The notes: generated from the letters alone by a model not told the origin. A stretch of 64,000 bases of DNA from Devosia litorisediminis (GCF_018334155.1 NZ_JAGXTP010000004.1:91222-155221); one strand, 5' to 3'; positions 1 to 8,835 are shown, numbered from the stretch's first letter. Numbers and translations: made by a program.

Positions 1-44
1 CTCTCCTGGGTAGCGACGCTGTCGAGCATGGCGGCATATTCCAT
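1..44 (-). CDS. 5' end of an unidentified gene, cut by window edge
   Basis: An ATG at 44 reads leftward to the window edge without a stop, giving M-E-Y-A-A-M-L-D-S-V-A-T-Q-E. A second in-frame ATG lies at 29. Only 14 codons are visible, so no family can be named. The main support is position: it lies downstream of the minus-strand gene ending at 100 and just behind a perfect palindrome at 52-67, as an autoregulated gene would. No clear Shine-Dalgarno sequence is seen. Confidence 0.35.
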   Translation of the reverse strand, partial: MEYAAMLDSVATQE

Positions 45-51
45 CAAATGA

Positions 52-67
52 AAGTATATGTATACTT
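52..67. promoter_or_regulatory. Perfect 16-bp palindrome, candidate operator
   Basis: AAGTATATGTATACTT is a perfect 7-2-7 inverted repeat, seen directly. It is AT-rich in a GC-rich context and lies 8 bases upstream of the start codon of the partial minus-strand gene. GTATA/TATAC half-sites resemble those of some FCD-type GntR regulators, but the cognate regulator is inferred, not seen. Confidence 0.5.
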
Positions 68-99
68 CAAATGATGGCAATAAGTCCAGATTTCAAGTG

Positions 100-636
100 T
101 CAGGGCAGGCGATAGGGGCCGCCAGAGCAATTTTGGGCCTGCCAATAGCTATCGACCGGGGTGTAGTCGCCCCCGGCCATTTGCTCGATCCGGGCGGCAA
201 AGGCCATGGCCTGACACTCATCGCGCCCTGCCACCACATGAACCATCTCATGCAGGATCGTCAGCTGGCGCAAGCTGTCGGCACCGGCGCTGAAAAACTC
301 CGGGCAGAGCACCAGGGCAACCACACCATCCTGGGGCGGGATGCGCACAAAGGCGGCAAACCGGTTGCAGGAACCACTATTGTCAGGGCGGATATCGAAG
401 GTCAGCGCCGTCTGTCCTGGCCACGCCCCGCCAGCAAAGCGATGCCGATACAGCGCATCGCCATAGGCGCCAATATCAACGCCCGACAGCGACTGACCCA
501 GTCGGGGCCGGGCCGCTTCGAACTGGGTAATGGCCCCGTCGAGCGCGCGCGTCAGCATGATCTGCTCGTCACCCCGCGCCATGCCGGGCACACTGCACAG
601 GCACAGCGCAACAATCAGGCGCCACGGGCTCACCAC
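100..636 (-). CDS. Secreted HExxH protein of unknown function
   Basis: A 178-residue protein starting at tandem GTG codons (636 or 633), two bases after the stop of the upstream Lrp gene. Residues 1-22 form a signal peptide (basic WR, hydrophobic LIVALCLC, then ARG before DEQ), so export is expected. Near the C-terminus it carries LHEMVH followed by DECQAMAFAARIEQ, which resembles the zinc-binding HExxH of metallopeptidases with a downstream acidic helix. Several cysteines could form periplasmic disulfides. Coupling to the Lrp gene suggests co-transcription. The family is not recognised and peptidase activity is inference. Confidence 0.65.
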   Translation of the reverse strand: MVSPWRLIVALCLCSVPGMARGDEQIMLTRALDGAITQFEAARPRLGQSLSGVDIGAYGDALYRHRFAGGAWPGQTALTFDIRPDNSGSCNRFAAFVRIPPQDGVVALVLCPEFFSAGADSLRQLTILHEMVHVVAGRDECQAMAFAARIEQMAGGDYTPVDSYWQAQNCSGGPYRLP

Positions 637-638
637 GG

Positions 639-1085
639 TCAGCCCCGCACCGGGCGCAATACATTGCGGATGGCAAAACTGGACTGAATGCGCGTCACGC
701 TGGGCAGACGCGACAGCACCTCGGTGTGCAGTCGCTCGTAATCGGAGACGCTGGCGGCTTCCACCCGCACCAGATAGTCGGTCATGCCGGCCATCAGATA
801 GCATTCGCGCACTTCGGCACAGCCGCGCAGCGCGTGTTCAAAACGGCGCAGCACATCATCGGTCTGCCGCTCCAGCGTGATCTGCACAATAGCCACGATG
901 GTGTCGCCCGGCGTTGGTTCATCCACAATGGCGGTATAGCCGCGAATGACACCGCTGTTTTCCAGCTCCCGCAAGCGTCGCAGACAGGCCGATGGAGACA
1001 GGCCTACGGCATCGGCAAGACTGGCATTGCTCATGCGACCGTCGCGGCGCAGCTGTGTGACGATTGCCTGATCAATCCGGTCCAT
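639..1085 (-). CDS. Lrp/AsnC family transcriptional regulator
   Basis: A 148-residue protein with an N-terminal winged helix-turn-helix ([23 protein letters not shown] start, [19 protein letters not shown] recognition region) and a C-terminal RAM/AsnC ligand-binding domain ([13 protein letters not shown]). Its length is typical for the family. The ATG at 1085 matches the usual family start, and AGAAAG lies upstream. It is divergent from the D-amino-acid dehydrogenase gene at 1246. By analogy with DadR/BkdR-type regulators, it probably senses an amino acid and controls that gene and itself. The ligand is inferred. Confidence 0.88.
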   Translation of the reverse strand: MDRIDQAIVTQLRRDGRMSNASLADAVGLSPSACLRRLRELENSGVIRGYTAIVDEPTPGDTIVAIVQITLERQTDDVLRRFEHALRGCAEVRECYLMAGMTDYLVRVEAASVSDYERLHTEVLSRLPSVTRIQSSFAIRNVLRPVRG

Positions 1086-1245
1086 ATCGAACAACTTTCT
1101 ACTACAATACCGCAGTAATATGCGCGGAGTCGCATTTCTTGCAATTATCATGCATCAAAGTGAAGGACATTTCACGGCTTCTGCGCCAGAATTATGGCTT
1201 GCGACGGTTCAGCTGGGGACCGGCAATGTTTCGTGGAGAGCAGTC

Positions 1246-2499
1246 ATGCGCGTGATCGTTCTGGGCGGCGGCGTCATCGGTGTTACAACGGCCTATTATC
1301 TGGCCAGGGCCGGCCATGCCGTCACGGTGCTGGAACGTCAGGACGCGGTGGCGCACGAAACCAGTTTCGCCAATGCCGGGCAGATTTCGCCCGGCTATTC
1401 CTCCCCCTGGGCTGCGCCCGGTGTGCCGCGCAAGGCGCTCAAATGGCTGTTCATGCGCCACGCCCCGCTGATCGTGCAGCCCCGGCTCGACCCGGCCACC
1501 ATTGTCTGGTGCCTGTCCATTCTGCGCAATTGCACGCTTGGCCGCTATCAGGTGAACAAGTCGCGCATGGTGCGACTGGCCGAATATAGCCGCGACCAGC
1601 TCATGGCGCTGCGGGCCGATACCGGCATTGATTACGTCAATCGCAGTCAGGGCACGTTGCAGCTGTTCCGCTATGACAAGCAGGTTGAAGGCGCCCACAA
1701 GGATACCGAAGTGCTCGCCGCCGATGGCGTGCCGTTTGAATTGCTTGATGCGGCGGGCTGCATTGCCGCCGAACCCGGTCTGGCCAAGGCGCGCGACAAG
1801 ATCGCTGGCGGCCTGCGCCTGCCCAATGACGAAACCGGTGACTGCTTCATCTTCACCACCAAGCTGGCCGAAATGGCCCGCGAACTGGGTGTCGAATTCC
1901 GCTTTGGCGTTGATATCGACGCGTTGGTCACCGAAGGCGACAAGGTGCGCGCCGTGCGCACCAATCAGGGCGAGCTTGAAGCCGATGTCTTCGTCGGTGC
2001 GCTGGGCAGTTTCACGCCCGCCATGGTCAAGCCGCTCGGGCTCAATGTGCCGGTCTATCCGGTCAAGGGCTACTCCATCACCGTGCCGATCATCGATGAA
2101 ACCCGGGCGCCGACCTCCACTGTGCTCGATGAAAGCTACAAGGTTGCCGTCACCCGTCTGGGCGACCGTATCCGCGTTGGCGGCATGGCCGAGATCGCCG
2201 GTTTTGACACCACCTTGCATGATCGGCGCCGCAAGACGCTCGAGCATGTGGTCACCGACCTCTACGAAGGCGCCGGTGATGTCAGCCGCGCAACCTTCTG
2301 GACCGGATTGCGTCCCATGACGCCCGATGGCACCCCTGTTGTCGGCCCCACTCGCTATCCCAATTTCTATCTCAACACCGGCCATGGCACGCTCGGCTGG
2401 ACCATGGCCTGCGGCTCGGCGCGCATTACCGCCGACATAATCAGCGGCAATACGCCCGAAATCGATACCCACGATCTGGGGCTGGCGCGCTACGCCTGA
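1246..2499 (+). CDS. dadA: D-amino acid dehydrogenase (small subunit, FAD-dependent)
   Basis: A 417-residue DAO-family flavoprotein that oxidatively deaminates D-amino acids, typically D-alanine, to 2-oxo acids and passes electrons to the respiratory chain. The N-terminal dinucleotide motif is [16 protein letters not shown] (about residues 5-20). [23 protein letters not shown] (35-60) and the C-terminal [14 protein letters not shown] and [16 protein letters not shown] blocks are diagnostic of DadA. The length fits. The ATG at 1246 has a GAGAG element just upstream. No alanine racemase gene (dadX) follows. The divergent Lrp-type gene is the likely regulator. Confidence 0.93.
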   Translation: MRVIVLGGGVIGVTTAYYLARAGHAVTVLERQDAVAHETSFANAGQISPGYSSPWAAPGVPRKALKWLFMRHAPLIVQPRLDPATIVWCLSILRNCTLGRYQVNKSRMVRLAEYSRDQLMALRADTGIDYVNRSQGTLQLFRYDKQVEGAHKDTEVLAADGVPFELLDAAGCIAAEPGLAKARDKIAGGLRLPNDETGDCFIFTTKLAEMARELGVEFRFGVDIDALVTEGDKVRAVRTNQGELEADVFVGALGSFTPAMVKPLGLNVPVYPVKGYSITVPIIDETRAPTSTVLDESYKVAVTRLGDRIRVGGMAEIAGFDTTLHDRRRKTLEHVVTDLYEGAGDVSRATFWTGLRPMTPDGTPVVGPTRYPNFYLNTGHGTLGWTMACGSARITADIISGNTPEIDTHDLGLARYA

Positions 2500-2597
2500 G
2501 CGCGCCAAAGCCTGTGACCACGGCGCAACAGCAGGCGTGCCATGGCCCCTCAGCCCTTAAACCAGCCACATTTACTCTGGAAAACCACTGCCGTGAC

Positions 2598-2634
2598 CGC
2601 GTGGTGCACGCTGTTGTGACGACAGTGCACCGCG
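2598..2634. repeat. Imperfect hairpin between dadA and the PBP1A gene
   Basis: CGCG-TG-GTGCAC at 2598-2609 pairs with GTGCACCGCG at 2625-2634 around a 15-base loop, with a two-base bulge in the left arm. It has no T-run, so it is not a classical terminator. It lies in a 236-base interval that holds no other recognised feature and could be a dadA 3' structure or an operator. Confidence 0.4.
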
Positions 2635-2735
2635 AGTCGGTCAGGGTCGGCCTTTAACCAGTCGCTAACCTCTTGTTTCCCATTTGCGCGGAACAGAGTA
2701 GAAGCGGCCAAAAGGCTCTGCTGTAGGTTTGCTTG

Positions 2736-5336
2736 ATGGATTTCCGCATTTCCGCCGATGACCGCGTTGGCGCTCAGCCCAAAAAGGCGAGCAAGCCCAG
2801 GCAAACGGCAAAGGCCGAAGCCAAGCCGCGCAAGGGCGCGCGCGTCGAACCATCGCTGGGACAGGCCTCGAGCATGTTCAGCACCGGCGAACGCCCCGTC
2901 GGCAGTTCGGGCAATGGCCCCAAGGGCGGCGGCAAGCCCCCCCGGCGCGGCAAGGCATCGACCCCGCGCGGCAACAAGCCACGCAAATCGCGTTCCGGCG
3001 GCTTCTTGATGGGCCTGCTCTGGTGGGGCTTTGCCGCCTGCCTGTGGGGCGGTATCGCGGTGATCGGCATCATCGTCTATTACGGCGCGCAGCTGCCCTC
3101 ATCCAATACCTGGGCCGTGCCCGACCGGCCGCCCAATATCCGCATTCTGGCCGCTGATGGCAGCCTGATCTCCAATCGTGGCCAGACCGGCGGCGAAGCG
3201 GTGACCTATCGCGAGCTGCCCTATTATGTCCCCGCGGCCATCATCGCCAGCGAAGACCGCCGCTTCATGAGCCATTTCGGCGTCGATCCGATCGGCATGG
3301 CCTCGGTCGTGCTTGAAATGATCAAGGCGCGTGGCGTCACCCGTGGTGCCTCCACCATCACCCAGCAGGTGGCCAAGAACCTGTTCCTCACCCCCGACCA
3401 GACCCTGGGCCGCAAGGTGCAGGAAGCCATTCTGGCCGTCTGGCTGGAACAGAACTATACCAAGGAAGAAATCCTCGAACTCTATATGAACCGCGTCTAT
3501 TTCGGCGCCGGTGCAACCGGCATCGAGGCCGCCGCGCAGACCTATTTCGGTGTCTCGGCGCGCAATCTGTCGCTGGGTCAGGCCGCCATGCTGGCCGGCA
3601 TTCTGCCCGCGCCATCGGCCTATAACCCCAAATCCAGCCCCGAACGCGCCATTGAGCGTCAGCGCCTGTCGCTCAATGCCATGGCGTCCGAAGGCTATAT
3701 TACCGCTGAAGAAGCCACCGCCGCCCAGATTGACCCCAATCAGAGCGTGCGCACCCGCGTCGCCGGTTCGGAATCCTATGTCGCTGACTGGGTCGAAAGC
3801 CTGATGACTGCCTATATCGGCGACATCGAGAGCGATGTGATCGTGCAGACCACTATCGACTACAAGATGCAAAAAGACGCCGAGTTCATCGTACGCGAAC
3901 AGGTCGCGGCCGAAGGCGGCAAGCGCGGCTTCACCCAGGGCGCGCTGGTGGCCATGGATGTGGACGGCAAGGTCCGCGCCATGGTGGGCGGTGTCGACTA
4001 TCAAAAGAGCCAGTATAACCGCGCCGTCACCGCCAAGCGCCAGCCCGGTTCGACCTTCAAGCCCTTCGTCTATATGGCTGCAATGGAAAAGGGCTATACG
4101 CCCGACACTTTGGCCGAAGACGCCCAGTTCGACTATAATGGCTGGAGCCCGCGCAACGCCTCGGGCAAGTATGCCGGCACGGTGACCCTGCGTCAGGGTC
4201 TGGCCTATTCGATCAATACCATTGCCGCGCGACTGGCCATCGACGTCACCCCGCAGGCGGTCATCGATGTGGCGACCCGCATGGGCATTTCCTCCGAGCT
4301 GATTGCGGTGCCTTCCATCGCGCTGGGTACTCAGGAAGTGAACCTGCTCGAGCTGACCAGTGCCTACGCACCCTTCGCCAATGGCGGCATGGGCGTGATC
4401 CCCAACGTCATCACCCGCATCGAATCCAAGGCGGGCGACGTGCTCTATGAAGCCTCCGATGCCGGCCCCGGCCGTGTCGTGGCGCCTGACGTGCTCGCCA
4501 AGATGGACGATATGCTGCGCACCGCTGTTGAAGTGGGTACCGGCAAGCGCGCCAATATTGGCGGCTGGGAAGTGGGCGGCAAGACCGGCACCACCCAGGA
4601 CGCCAAGGACGCGCTGTTTATCGGCTTTACCTCCGCCATGGTCACCGGCGTCTGGCTGGGCAATGACGACGCCACCAAGACCACCTTGTCGGGCGGCAAT
4701 GTACCCGCGACCATCTGGTCGCAATTCATGACCAAGGCCCTTGCGGGCAAGCAGGCGGCCCCGATTCCCGGCGGCAGCTATGAAGGCCAGCTGGTCAGCC
4801 AGCCCGTGGTTGATCCAAACACCGGTCAGGTGATCATCGACCCCAATACCGGCCAGCCACAGGTGCAGTATGTCGACGCGGCAACCGGCCTGCCGGTGCA
4901 GACCGTGACCGATCCGGCCACCGGTCAGGTGGTCCAGATCGATCCCAATACCGGCCAGCCCATCGGCGCGGGCGTGCAGCCCTTGCAGTCCGGGCAGGAT
5001 CTGACCGCCGGTGCCGGCCTGCCCGCGGGCGGCTTGATCATCGATGCCAATGGCCAGCAGATTGATCCCACCACGGGCCTGCCCGTGGGCCAGATCGTCA
5101 CCGATCAGGCGATTGATCCGGTTACCGGCTTCCCGCTGCAGGCCCAGAGCAATGGCGTGGGTCAGGCACCGATCGATCCCAATACCGGTCTGCCCATGGT
5201 GCTGGTGATCGACCCGGCCACCGGCCAGCAGGTCTGGGTGCCCAGCGCCCCTGCCCAGGCGCCGCAACAGATCCAGCAGCAGGCGCCAGCCAATGACAAT
5301 CCACGCACCTTGATGGATCTGATCTTCGGCAATTAG
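2736..5336 (+). CDS. mrcA: Penicillin-binding protein 1A (transglycosylase/transpeptidase)
   Basis: An 866-residue bifunctional murein synthase. A basic cytoplasmic N-terminus (1-88) precedes one membrane helix (about 90-118). The GT51 domain has SEDRRFMSHFG with catalytic Glu173 and GASTITQQVAKNLFL (205-218). The transpeptidase domain has SxxK at Ser439-Lys442 (PGSTFKPF), SIN at 492-494 and KTGT at 616-619. After about residue 680 a roughly 180-residue Asp-Pro-x-Thr-Gly-rich tail follows, described as a finding. A TTG three bases upstream is an alternative start. The short, basic linker and tail are unlike the E. coli protein, but the core is intact. Confidence 0.95.
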   Translation: MDFRISADDRVGAQPKKASKPRQTAKAEAKPRKGARVEPSLGQASSMFSTGERPVGSSGNGPKGGGKPPRRGKASTPRGNKPRKSRSGGFLMGLLWWGFAACLWGGIAVIGIIVYYGAQLPSSNTWAVPDRPPNIRILAADGSLISNRGQTGGEAVTYRELPYYVPAAIIASEDRRFMSHFGVDPIGMASVVLEMIKARGVTRGASTITQQVAKNLFLTPDQTLGRKVQEAILAVWLEQNYTKEEILELYMNRVYFGAGATGIEAAAQTYFGVSARNLSLGQAAMLAGILPAPSAYNPKSSPERAIERQRLSLNAMASEGYITAEEATAAQIDPNQSVRTRVAGSESYVADWVESLMTAYIGDIESDVIVQTTIDYKMQKDAEFIVREQVAAEGGKRGFTQGALVAMDVDGKVRAMVGGVDYQKSQYNRAVTAKRQPGSTFKPFVYMAAMEKGYTPDTLAEDAQFDYNGWSPRNASGKYAGTVTLRQGLAYSINTIAARLAIDVTPQAVIDVATRMGISSELIAVPSIALGTQEVNLLELTSAYAPFANGGMGVIPNVITRIESKAGDVLYEASDAGPGRVVAPDVLAKMDDMLRTAVEVGTGKRANIGGWEVGGKTGTTQDAKDALFIGFTSAMVTGVWLGNDDATKTTLSGGNVPATIWSQFMTKALAGKQAAPIPGGSYEGQLVSQPVVDPNTGQVIIDPNTGQPQVQYVDAATGLPVQTVTDPATGQVVQIDPNTGQPIGAGVQPLQSGQDLTAGAGLPAGGLIIDANGQQIDPTTGLPVGQIVTDQAIDPVTGFPLQAQSNGVGQAPIDPNTGLPMVLVIDPATGQQVWVPSAPAQAPQQIQQQAPANDNPRTLMDLIFGN

Positions 5337-5365
5337 CCCGGAATGAAAATCAGGCGCGTGGTGGC

Positions 5366-6103
5366 CTAGCTGCCATGCGCCATCAACTGGCGACCATGCG
5401 CCTTGAGCCAGGCGCGGCCCCTTGCCATATCGGGCAGGGTGCGCTCCACGGTAGCCCAGAACGCGGCCGAATGGTTCATCTCGACCAGATGGGCGACCTC
5501 ATGGGCGGCCACATAATCGAGCACGAAGGGCGGCGCCAGAACCAGCCGCCAGTTGTAATTGATATTGCCCGAACTTGAACACGAGCCCCAGCGGCTCGCC
5601 TGGCTGCGCATCTTGATGGTCTTGACGCTTACCCCCAGCCGCGCGGCGTGATAGGCGCTGCGCTCGCTCAGATCGGCGTGCGCCTCATCCTTAAACCAGT
5701 CGGTCAGCCGCCGTGCCTGATGCGCCAGATCGCCGGGCACCAGCAGCACCATTTCCCCGTCGTTTTCAGCCAGTTCCACCCGGCCGCGCAGCTTGCCTGT
5801 GCCGATAATGCGATGATCCACCCCACGTAGCGGCACCACGCCCCCATCGGTAAAGCTGGCCGCCTGCGGCGCCCGCTTGATCCGCGCTGCCAGCCAGTTG
5901 TGCTGACGGGCGAGGAAGGCCTCGGCCTCGGCCCATTTGCCATGCGGTGGCAGCGTCAGCACCGGACCGCCATTATGGGGCAGGCTCAGCCGATAGCTGC
6001 GCGCCCGTGCATTGACCCGCACGGTCACGCTCACCGCTTCGCCATCAATACTGATGACGGTCGATGGCGGGATTTTCGGTTTGGTGCGGAAGAACAGGTT
6101 CAT
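5366..6103 (-). CDS. YgjP-like M48-type metallopeptidase (DUF45)
   Basis: A 245-residue protein of the YgjP/WLM-like zinc peptidase family. The C-terminal half holds the block RSQASRWGSCSSSGNINYNW (167-186), then HEVAH at 201-205 with a further His at 211. These are the family's zinc ligands and catalytic Glu. There is no signal peptide or membrane helix, so a cytoplasmic location is likely. It converges on the PBP1A gene with 29 bases between stops. Family members are often paired with type I restriction systems, but here it stands alone. The substrate is unknown. Confidence 0.85.
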   Translation of the reverse strand: MNLFFRTKPKIPPSTVISIDGEAVSVTVRVNARARSYRLSLPHNGGPVLTLPPHGKWAEAEAFLARQHNWLAARIKRAPQAASFTDGGVVPLRGVDHRIIGTGKLRGRVELAENDGEMVLLVPGDLAHQARRLTDWFKDEAHADLSERSAYHAARLGVSVKTIKMRSQASRWGSCSSSGNINYNWRLVLAPPFVLDYVAAHEVAHLVEMNHSAAFWATVERTLPDMARGRAWLKAHGRQLMAHGS

Positions 6104-6171
6104 CTGGGGCTCGGGAATCGCTGGGCCGATACTAACGTGATTTGGCGCGATTGCGGTGTCCGACCGGACAC

Positions 6172-6196
6172 AAAAAAGCGCCCCGCGGCGGGGCGC
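6172..6196 (-). terminator. Rho-independent terminator after the DUF2852 gene
   Basis: GCGCCCC (6178-6184) pairs with GGGGCGC (6190-6196), with an A-run at 6172-6177 that reads as six T on the minus strand. It is placed to end transcription of the minus-strand gene at 6278-6775. Confidence 0.85.
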
Positions 6197-6277
6197 CAGT
6201 ACAGCCGGGGCACGGCTGGCTTTGGAAAAGGTCAGCGACGCACCGCAGCGCGTCGCTTGTCTTGGTCTGGCTGCGGC

Positions 6278-6775
6278 CTAGCCGTTATTGTTCCAGCCAT
6301 TATTGTTGTTCTGGTCGCCATCATTGTGATCGTTCTGCTCGGGCTTGGGCTCGGTATAGCCCTGGCGCGAACCGCGGCGGTCATTCATGAAGCGGTCGAA
6401 CTCTTCACGATCCTTGGCCTTGTTCAGATTGGCCATGTATTCGTGGAACTGCTCGATCTCGGCGTCCAGACGGGCGCGCTCTTCCTCGAGGCGCTTGAGC
6501 TGTTCGCTGCGATATTCGTCAAAGGCGGCATTGCCGCTCGAACTCATGCCGTAGTGGTGGCTGTGCCGACCATGATGGCGATGCTTGCCCGAGGTGCACC
6601 AGTCGCGGCCCTTGTTGAAATAGGCCTGCGCCTTTTCCGGCGAACCGCCGAATTTTTCACCCCATAGGATATAGCCGAGCACGGCCAGACCCAGGGGCCA
6701 GAACAGAATAAAGCCCATTACCATGAGCGCGATGGTCAAGGGGGACCATTGTGGTTTGATGATTGCTGTGGTCAT
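6278..6775 (-). CDS. DUF2852 family membrane protein
   Basis: A 165-residue protein, typical of alphaproteobacterial DUF2852. It has one strong membrane segment (MGFILFWPLGLAVLGYILWG, about 17-37), a His-rich stretch (HRHHGRHSHHYG, about 60-72), a charged coiled-coil (EQLKRLEEERARLDAEIEQF, about 88-107) and an Asn/Asp-rich C-terminus ending NNNNGWNNNG. GGGAGAAAG precedes the ATG at 6775. The function is unknown. The His-rich patch could bind metal, but this is inference. Confidence 0.85.
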   Translation of the reverse strand: MTTAIIKPQWSPLTIALMVMGFILFWPLGLAVLGYILWGEKFGGSPEKAQAYFNKGRDWCTSGKHRHHGRHSHHYGMSSSGNAAFDEYRSEQLKRLEEERARLDAEIEQFHEYMANLNKAKDREEFDRFMNDRRGSRQGYTEPKPEQNDHNDGDQNNNNGWNNNG

Positions 6776-6921
6776 TTCGCTTACTTTCTCCCAGTCACGA
6801 TGATCAATACGTGGCCCATCCTGGGGTAGGATCAAGCGTGTGCCTGTGCGTTTTTGGCTCTTGAAATGACGATTTTCTGTCCCTATAGCGCGACAAAATT
6901 TAGCGAGCCCAAGGCTTTGAG

Positions 6922-8232
6922 ATGTCCATAATCCAGGCTGACGGCCTGCCCCTGCCCTCGACCTGGCGCCCCTTGCGGCTGCAGACACTGGTGCTCGTGC
7001 GCTGGCTGGCCGTGGGAGGACAGGCCATTGGCGTGCTGTTTGTCGCCTTTGGCCTGGGGTTTCCCCTGCCGCTACTGGAGTGCTTCATCCTGATCGGCGC
7101 CTCGGCTGCAGTCAATCTGTGGCTCGTCTGGCACTTTGGCGCCGCCTATCGGCCCAGCAGCCTGTTTGCTACCGGTCAGGTCGCCTTTGATCTGTGCCAG
7201 CTTGGCTGCCTGCTGGCGCTCACCGGCGGACTGCAAAACCCCTTCTCGCTGCTGCTGCTGGCCCCCGTTTCGGTGTCGGCGACCACCCTGCCGCAGCGCT
7301 CGACCCTGGTCATTGCGCTGCTGGCCGCCGTGATTGCCTCGGTGCTGGCGGTCTGGCATCTGCCGCTGCCCTGGGATCCGCTCGAAACCATCGTGTTCAA
7401 CCGCATCTATGTGATCGGCATCTGGGTCTCGATCATTTGCGGTGTGGTGTTTATCTCCGCCTATACCAACCGTGTCGCCCACGATGCGCGCCAGATCGCT
7501 GACGCCCTGGCGGCAACGGAGCTGGCGCTGTCGCGCAAGGAACAGCTCTCGGCGCTCGATGGTCTGGCCGCCGCAGCTGCCCATGAACTGGGCACGCCGC
7601 TCTCCACCATTGCCCTGGCTGCCAAGGAAATGCGCGCCGATGCGCCCGCGGACAGCGATCTGGCCTCCGATGTCGAACTGATCATCGAGCAGGCGGCGCG
7701 CTGTCGCGCCATTCTGGCCAAGCTGCGCAATCTCGACAATCATCACGACGATCCCTTCGCCGCCGTGCCCATCACCGATCTGCTGGCCGAGGTCGCCCGC
7801 CCTCATGAGGGGCGCGGCAAGGCCATTCTGTTCTATTACGAGCGCGCCGCTGGCGAACCGCCGGTCTTCAACCGCAGCGTCGGTCTGCTCTATGGTCTGG
7901 GCAATCTGATCGAGAACGCCGCCGACTTTGCGCGCCAGACCGTGCGCGTCGAGGCCGGTTGGGATCGCGACAGCATTTCTGTGTCGATCACCGATGATGG
8001 GCCCGGCTTTGCGCCCGAGCTGATTGCCCGGCTGGGCGAGCCCTATCTGACCAGCCGCCCGCGCGACCCCCATGGTCCCGATGCCAGCAAGCCCGGCGGG
8101 CTGGGCCTGGGCGTTTTTATTGCCAAGACCCTGCTCGAACGCACCGGCGCGCGGCTGGCGTTTCAGAACATTGCGTCCGATGGTCACGCCCAGGTGCGGA
8201 TTGTCTGGCCACGCACTGCAATCGAGCTATAG
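6922..8232 (+). CDS. regB: Redox-responsive sensor histidine kinase, RegB/PrrB/ActS type
   Basis: A 436-residue kinase with about six N-terminal membrane helices, then DHp and HATPase domains. The ubiquinone-linked heptapeptide GGLQNPF sits at 102-108. The H-box is AAAHELGTPLSTI with phospho-acceptor His221. Cys261 in AARCRAIL matches the redox-active cysteine described in RegB. ATP-lid motifs are NLIENAADFA and GLGLGVFIAKTLL. It should phosphorylate the RegA-type regulator encoded 51 bases downstream. In relatives this pair controls respiration, nitrogen and carbon fixation genes; the regulon here cannot be read. Confidence 0.93.
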   Translation: MSIIQADGLPLPSTWRPLRLQTLVLVRWLAVGGQAIGVLFVAFGLGFPLPLLECFILIGASAAVNLWLVWHFGAAYRPSSLFATGQVAFDLCQLGCLLALTGGLQNPFSLLLLAPVSVSATTLPQRSTLVIALLAAVIASVLAVWHLPLPWDPLETIVFNRIYVIGIWVSIICGVVFISAYTNRVAHDARQIADALAATELALSRKEQLSALDGLAAAAAHELGTPLSTIALAAKEMRADAPADSDLASDVELIIEQAARCRAILAKLRNLDNHHDDPFAAVPITDLLAEVARPHEGRGKAILFYYERAAGEPPVFNRSVGLLYGLGNLIENAADFARQTVRVEAGWDRDSISVSITDDGPGFAPELIARLGEPYLTSRPRDPHGPDASKPGGLGLGVFIAKTLLERTGARLAFQNIASDGHAQVRIVWPRTAIEL

Positions 8233-8235
8233 ATC

Positions 8236-8251
8236 CAAAACACCGGTTTTG
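8236..8251. repeat. Small inverted repeat between regB and regA
   Basis: CAAAAC-ACCG-GTTTTG at 8236-8251 is a perfect 6-4-6 inverted repeat located immediately after the regB stop codon. It could be an attenuating or processing structure that sets the RegB:RegA ratio, or an operator. There is no T-run. Confidence 0.4.
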
Positions 8252-8283
8252 ACGTAACAGGTGCAACAGCCTATGGGAAAGCC

Positions 8284-8835
8284 ATGAGCACGATCGAAGA
8301 CCTACTTGCCACCGATCCAAGCCTGTTGCTTGTTGACGATGATATGGCATTTTTGCAGCGCCTTGAGCGCGCCATGACCCGGCGCGGCTTTGACGTGCGT
8401 ATCGCCAGCACTGTTGCCGATGGCCTGGCCGCTGTCGCGGAAAAGCCCCCCGCCTATGCGGTGGTCGATCTGCGGCTCGAAGATGGCAATGGCCTCGAGG
8501 TGGTTTCGGCCCTGCACCAGAAGCGCCCCGATGCGCGCGCCGTGGTGCTCACCGGCTATGGCAATATCGCCACCGCCGTGACTGCGGTGAAGCTGGGGGC
8601 GGTCGATTATCTCTCCAAGCCTGCTGATGCCGATGATGTCATCAACGCCCTGCTGGCCACCGGCGAAGACAAGCCCGAGCCACCGGAAAACCCGATGTCG
8701 GCCGATCGTGTGCGCTGGGAGCATATCCAGCGCGTCTATGAACTGTGCGATCGCAATGTCTCGGAAACCGCGCGGCGCCTCAACATGCACCGCCGCACCC
8801 TGCAGCGCATTCTGGCCAAGCGCGCCCCGCGCTAG
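8284..8835 (+). CDS. regA: Response regulator RegA/PrrA/ActR
   Basis: A 183-residue regulator with a receiver domain (1-125) and a short Fis-type helix-turn-helix at the C-terminus (WEHIQRVYELCDRNVSETARRLNMHRRTLQRILAKR). Acidic pocket DDD is at 18-20, phospho-acceptor Asp62 is in VVDLRLEDGNG, and the conserved Lys is in YLSKPAD. Length and the all-helical DNA-binding domain match RegA/PrrA/ActR. It follows the regB-type kinase gene on the same strand, so the two form a cognate pair. Confidence 0.94.
   Translation: MSTIEDLLATDPSLLLVDDDMAFLQRLERAMTRRGFDVRIASTVADGLAAVAEKPPAYAVVDLRLEDGNGLEVVSALHQKRPDARAVVLTGYGNIATAVTAVKLGAVDYLSKPADADDVINALLATGEDKPEPPENPMSADRVRWEHIQRVYELCDRNVSETARRLNMHRRTLQRILAKRAPR

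Noticed and set aside
3099..5267. 722-codon antisense frame over the PBP1A gene
   Set aside because: His/Gly/Asp-rich shadow of a real gene in the opposite frame; typical of high G+C DNA.
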